The position numbers were made by a program, and so were the translations under genes. Positions 61,903-64,000 of a stretch of DNA of 64,000 nucleotides are shown here, one piece after another. A model generated the notes under the pieces. That model saw only the letters and a list, made by a program, of their open reading frames with translations. It had not been told where the DNA came from and made no database searches. The number at the start of each line of letters is the position of its first letter. The first letter of the stretch is position 1. The DNA is taken from the NCBI GenBank assembly GCA_964035015.1, contig OZ036012.1, forward strand, positions 1,877,073 through 1,941,072, in the 5' to 3' direction. This DNA comes from Corallium rubrum. Taxonomy: Eukaryota; Cnidaria; Anthozoa; Scleralcyonacea; Coralliidae.

Positions 61903-63144
61903 ATGGCCAACAGAAGTCAGACAGAGCTGTTACCTGGATTTAGACGGGCGAAAATGTCGGAGATTAAGGGACTCCGGACAAGACACACAATCACCATGAA
62001 CCCCAACAAAGTCAACCCTGGTGAGGACCTCTACATCGACATACCAAAGCTAAAACCTGATAGCTGTTTGGTCCCGGGTAGCTTTCACCTATTGTTCGAC
62101 TTCAAAAACATGAACACCAAGTCGTGGTTCCTAAACAATCTTTCCAGGCTTCTGGTTGAGAGGCTGGTCGTTAAGCTAGCCGGCGAGACTGTTTACGATA
62201 ATACAGGTGAAAGTGTCCTCGGTGTGTACAGAGATCTCTGGCTACCGAAGAGTGTAAGGGATCAGATGGTTGGGTATGGGATTGGTCCAGAAAACCTGAG
62301 AAAGTTGATGTCTAAGGACGACAGTGGGGCTTCCTCTGGAGACGCCGAGAAGGTAGCTGACGCTCTGATGCTCACAATCCATGGAGTGAGGATGAAGATG
62401 AGATTGGATAAGATCCTCGGGGACCATGGACTATATGCTCCTTTTGAAATGTACAACAACTTCCGCTATGTCATTAGCCTACCGAAGGCGAGTGACATCA
62501 TGGTGGCCCAGTCAAGTGAATCTGTTGATGGGTACACACTGGAAAACCTTGAGCTGGAGTATGAGACGATTGATAACACCGACATCGCCAGTGAAATAAC
62601 GTCGCTGTACACAGCTGGTCGGTCGCTGTCCTACGAACATGTCACGTTGATGAAGTCAACTGAATGGGTGGCTGGATCAACCCTGATCAACGAACATATT
62701 AACCTACCACGAAAGTCTATGAGAGGGATTGTGATGATGTTCACAAACAAAACCCGAACTGATAGTGAGAAATACGTCTATCCGAACATCGAAAGTGTTA
62801 AGCTAACAATCGAGGGTGTGCCCAACGCTGTCTTCAGTCAGGGGATCCCGAAGAGTCGGTTCTATGATGAAGCTAAAAGACTATTCGGTGGGAAGGAAAA
62901 CACGGATCAGTTTATGACAATCCAAAAGTTCTACAAGGACGCTTTCGCTCTAGCGATTGACTTGAGAAGTATTGAGGACCGTGACAGTGTTGGAACTGGA
63001 AAAAGAATTGTTAACACACAGTCTGGGGTTCTGATTGAGATTACTAAGAAGGTGACTGTGGCTAACGTAGTCTGTCGAATCTTTGTGCTGAGTGATGGTT
63101 TGGTAAATATGGTAAATAAGAATCTAAAATCAATCCAATATTAA
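61903..63144 (+). CDS. Major capsid protein (double jelly-roll, hexon type)
   Basis: 413 residues. The gene lies between the penton-type and ATPase genes, as in other Polintons. The sequence shows the family's beta-rich pattern: TITMNPNKVNPGEDLYIDIP, CLVPGSFHLLFDF near the N-terminus, NLSRLLVERLVVKLAGETVY, then FEMYNNFRYVISLPKAS and a second jelly-roll region with VTLMKSTEWVAG and SVKLTIEGVPNAVF. Major capsid proteins of this group form trimeric capsomers of an icosahedral shell (known). No frameshift or stop interrupts it. The start follows GTAGTAT directly. Confidence 0.88.
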   Translation: MANRSQTELLPGFRRAKMSEIKGLRTRHTITMNPNKVNPGEDLYIDIPKLKPDSCLVPGSFHLLFDFKNMNTKSWFLNNLSRLLVERLVVKLAGETVYDNTGESVLGVYRDLWLPKSVRDQMVGYGIGPENLRKLMSKDDSGASSGDAEKVADALMLTIHGVRMKMRLDKILGDHGLYAPFEMYNNFRYVISLPKASDIMVAQSSESVDGYTLENLELEYETIDNTDIASEITSLYTAGRSLSYEHVTLMKSTEWVAGSTLINEHINLPRKSMRGIVMMFTNKTRTDSEKYVYPNIESVKLTIEGVPNAVFSQGIPKSRFYDEAKRLFGGKENTDQFMTIQKFYKDAFALAIDLRSIEDRDSVGTGKRIVNTQSGVLIEITKKVTVANVVCRIFVLSDGLVNMVNKNLKSIQY

Positions 63145-63753
63145 ATGGACCACCCATTCAATATGCTGATCGTTGGTATGACGGCCTGTGGGAAAACCTG
63201 GTACCTCCTGAAGATGTTAGAAGATGAATACTTCGGGTTCTTCGACTACATCGTTCTGCTCTGTCCAACGTTTAGCTGGAACAAAACCTACACCACCTGG
63301 AAATACATCTCCGACCCGGACTTCATCGCTGTGGACTGTAGTCAGGACGACGTTGAAATTGTACTAGAATATGTTGTTCGAATATTTAAGGGATCCAAAA
63401 CACTGATAGTCCTCGACGACTGTGCCAGTGGGCAACCCGTAAAGAACAGAACAAGTGAGTTGGTTAAATTAGCCTTCAGCGCCCGACACTACAATCTCTC
63501 AACTATCGTAATCACACAACAGCTAACGGCTATCACAAAACCCTACCGGGAGAATATCAGTAAGTTAGTAACGTTCTACAACCCCAACAAAACCGATATG
63601 AAGGTTATTACTGATGACTACCTGGGTGGTTTAGACCGTGATGAGGTTATGGGGATAACTGAAAAGTTAAAAAAGAACAAATACGCTAGGCTTGAGATTA
63701 TGTTAAGGCATCCGTACGCGTATAAGGTGGTTATCCCAAAATCTGGTTTGTAG
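63145..63753 (+). CDS. A32-type genome-packaging ATPase
   Basis: 202 residues, a compact packaging motor. Walker A is GMTACGKT (11-18), Walker B TLIVLDDCAS (86-95), and the RHYNLSTIVITQQL segment holds the sensor glutamines. The start codon follows the capsid stop with no gap, indicating linked expression. It is shorter than the element 1 ATPase (460 residues), lacks its zinc finger and C-terminal extension, and belongs to a different branch by eye. It appears intact. Confidence 0.9.
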   Translation: MDHPFNMLIVGMTACGKTWYLLKMLEDEYFGFFDYIVLLCPTFSWNKTYTTWKYISDPDFIAVDCSQDDVEIVLEYVVRIFKGSKTLIVLDDCASGQPVKNRTSELVKLAFSARHYNLSTIVITQQLTAITKPYRENISKLVTFYNPNKTDMKVITDDYLGGLDRDEVMGITEKLKKNKYARLEIMLRHPYAYKVVIPKSGL

Positions 63754-63757
63754 TAAG

Positions 63758-64000
63758 ATGGCCGAAAAGAAGAGTAAGACGGTGAGAGTTGGAAAAAAAG
63801 TCAAGGCACCCGCTGCAAAACCATCTGAGACATATGTTGGAGAACCAGAAACGGAAATACCTACTGAAATCCCCAACCTCGTCGATGAGCTCATCAATGA
63901 TCTAAAAAAGACTGAGGAAACCAACCCAACACCTCCACCAACCGATGACACCAACAGTAAGAGAAGTGAGCTGATAAAACTGTCAGAGGATGGTGAAATA
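63758..64000 (+). CDS. Basic-start ORF truncated by the window edge
   Basis: Starts 4 bp after the ATPase stop and is open for 81 codons to the edge. The N-terminus is Lys-rich (MAEKKSKTVRVGKKVKAPAA), and an acidic, Pro/Thr-rich stretch follows. A DNA-binding core protein or a Lys-rich membrane protein like that at 52,661-53,047 would both fit. No domain can be named from the visible part. Confidence 0.6.
   Translation, partial: MAEKKSKTVRVGKKVKAPAAKPSETYVGEPETEIPTEIPNLVDELINDLKKTEETNPTPPPTDDTNSKRSELIKLSEDGEI

Larger units (their letters stand above)
46400..64000. mobile_element. Element 2: Polinton/Maverick (adintovirus-like) provirus, right end outside window
   Basis: The region holds the diagnostic Polinton set: DNA polymerase B, retroviral-type integrase with chromodomain, A32-type packaging ATPase, penton-type minor capsid protein and double-jelly-roll-type major capsid protein. 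It also has accessory genes. Coding density is high and few non-coding stretches exceed 100 bp, which contrasts with the surrounding DNA. The maturation protease usual for the group was not seen and may lie beyond 64,000. The split polymerase, a damaged membrane-protein gene, a partial kinase duplication and a LINE insertion show decay. The left edge is approximate. Confidence 0.92.

Overview
The window looks like AT-rich, repeat-dense chromosomal DNA of an invertebrate animal, most likely a cnidarian such as a coral or sea anemone. The evidence is a split host gene on the minus strand (about 3.7-15.6 kb) whose exons join in matching phases into a fibrinogen-like extracellular protein of a type I associate with coral matrix proteins, plus abundant microsatellites, LINE fragments, MITEs and foldback elements. 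No tRNA, rRNA or CRISPR array was seen.

Layout. 0-16 kb: a LINE 3' fragment, a dispersed repeat with 205-bp subunits, microsatellites, seven host exons and, in the introns, MITEs and a nest of inverted repeats at 9.1-11.2 kb. 16-24 kb: hairpin elements, a hexanucleotide array and a complete-looking pogo-type DNA transposon (19,295-21,838) that carries a transposase and a divergent HIRAN-like gene. 24,480-31,329 (element 1): a 6.85-kb virus-like element with AG...CT ends, a near-perfect 6-bp target duplication, inverted arms of about 2.2 kb that each carry the same short genes, and one central packaging-ATPase gene behind a zinc finger. It has no polymerase, integrase or recognised capsid gene. 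31-46 kb: a second copy of the dispersed repeat broken by two hAT-like insertions, another large inverted-repeat element, a LINE 3' end, a 25-bp minisatellite and a 1-kb foldback.

From about 46.4 kb to beyond the right edge lies element 2, an endogenous Polinton/Maverick (adintovirus-like) provirus. Its minus-strand block holds a protein-primed-type DNA polymerase B split by a frameshift, a zinc-ribbon protein, a PD-(D/E)XK-type nuclease and small membrane proteins. A deoxynucleoside kinase lies on the plus strand. Two tandem lectin-fold-like proteins, a two-membrane-helix protein and a 470-residue protein follow on the minus strand. The right block, plus strand, has a chromodomain integrase, penton-type and double-jelly-roll capsid proteins, a membrane or core-like protein, the packaging ATPase and a truncated basic ORF. 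A LINE fragment has inserted between two of its genes. Many element 2 genes have a TAGTATA-like motif directly abutting the start codon.

Element 2 encodes what is needed to copy, integrate and package DNA, although its polymerase is broken. Element 1 has Polinton-type ends and a packaging ATPase but no enzyme to insert or copy itself. The simplest reading is that element 1 is a satellite-like or degenerate relative that depends on a Polinton or related virus in trans. This is inference.
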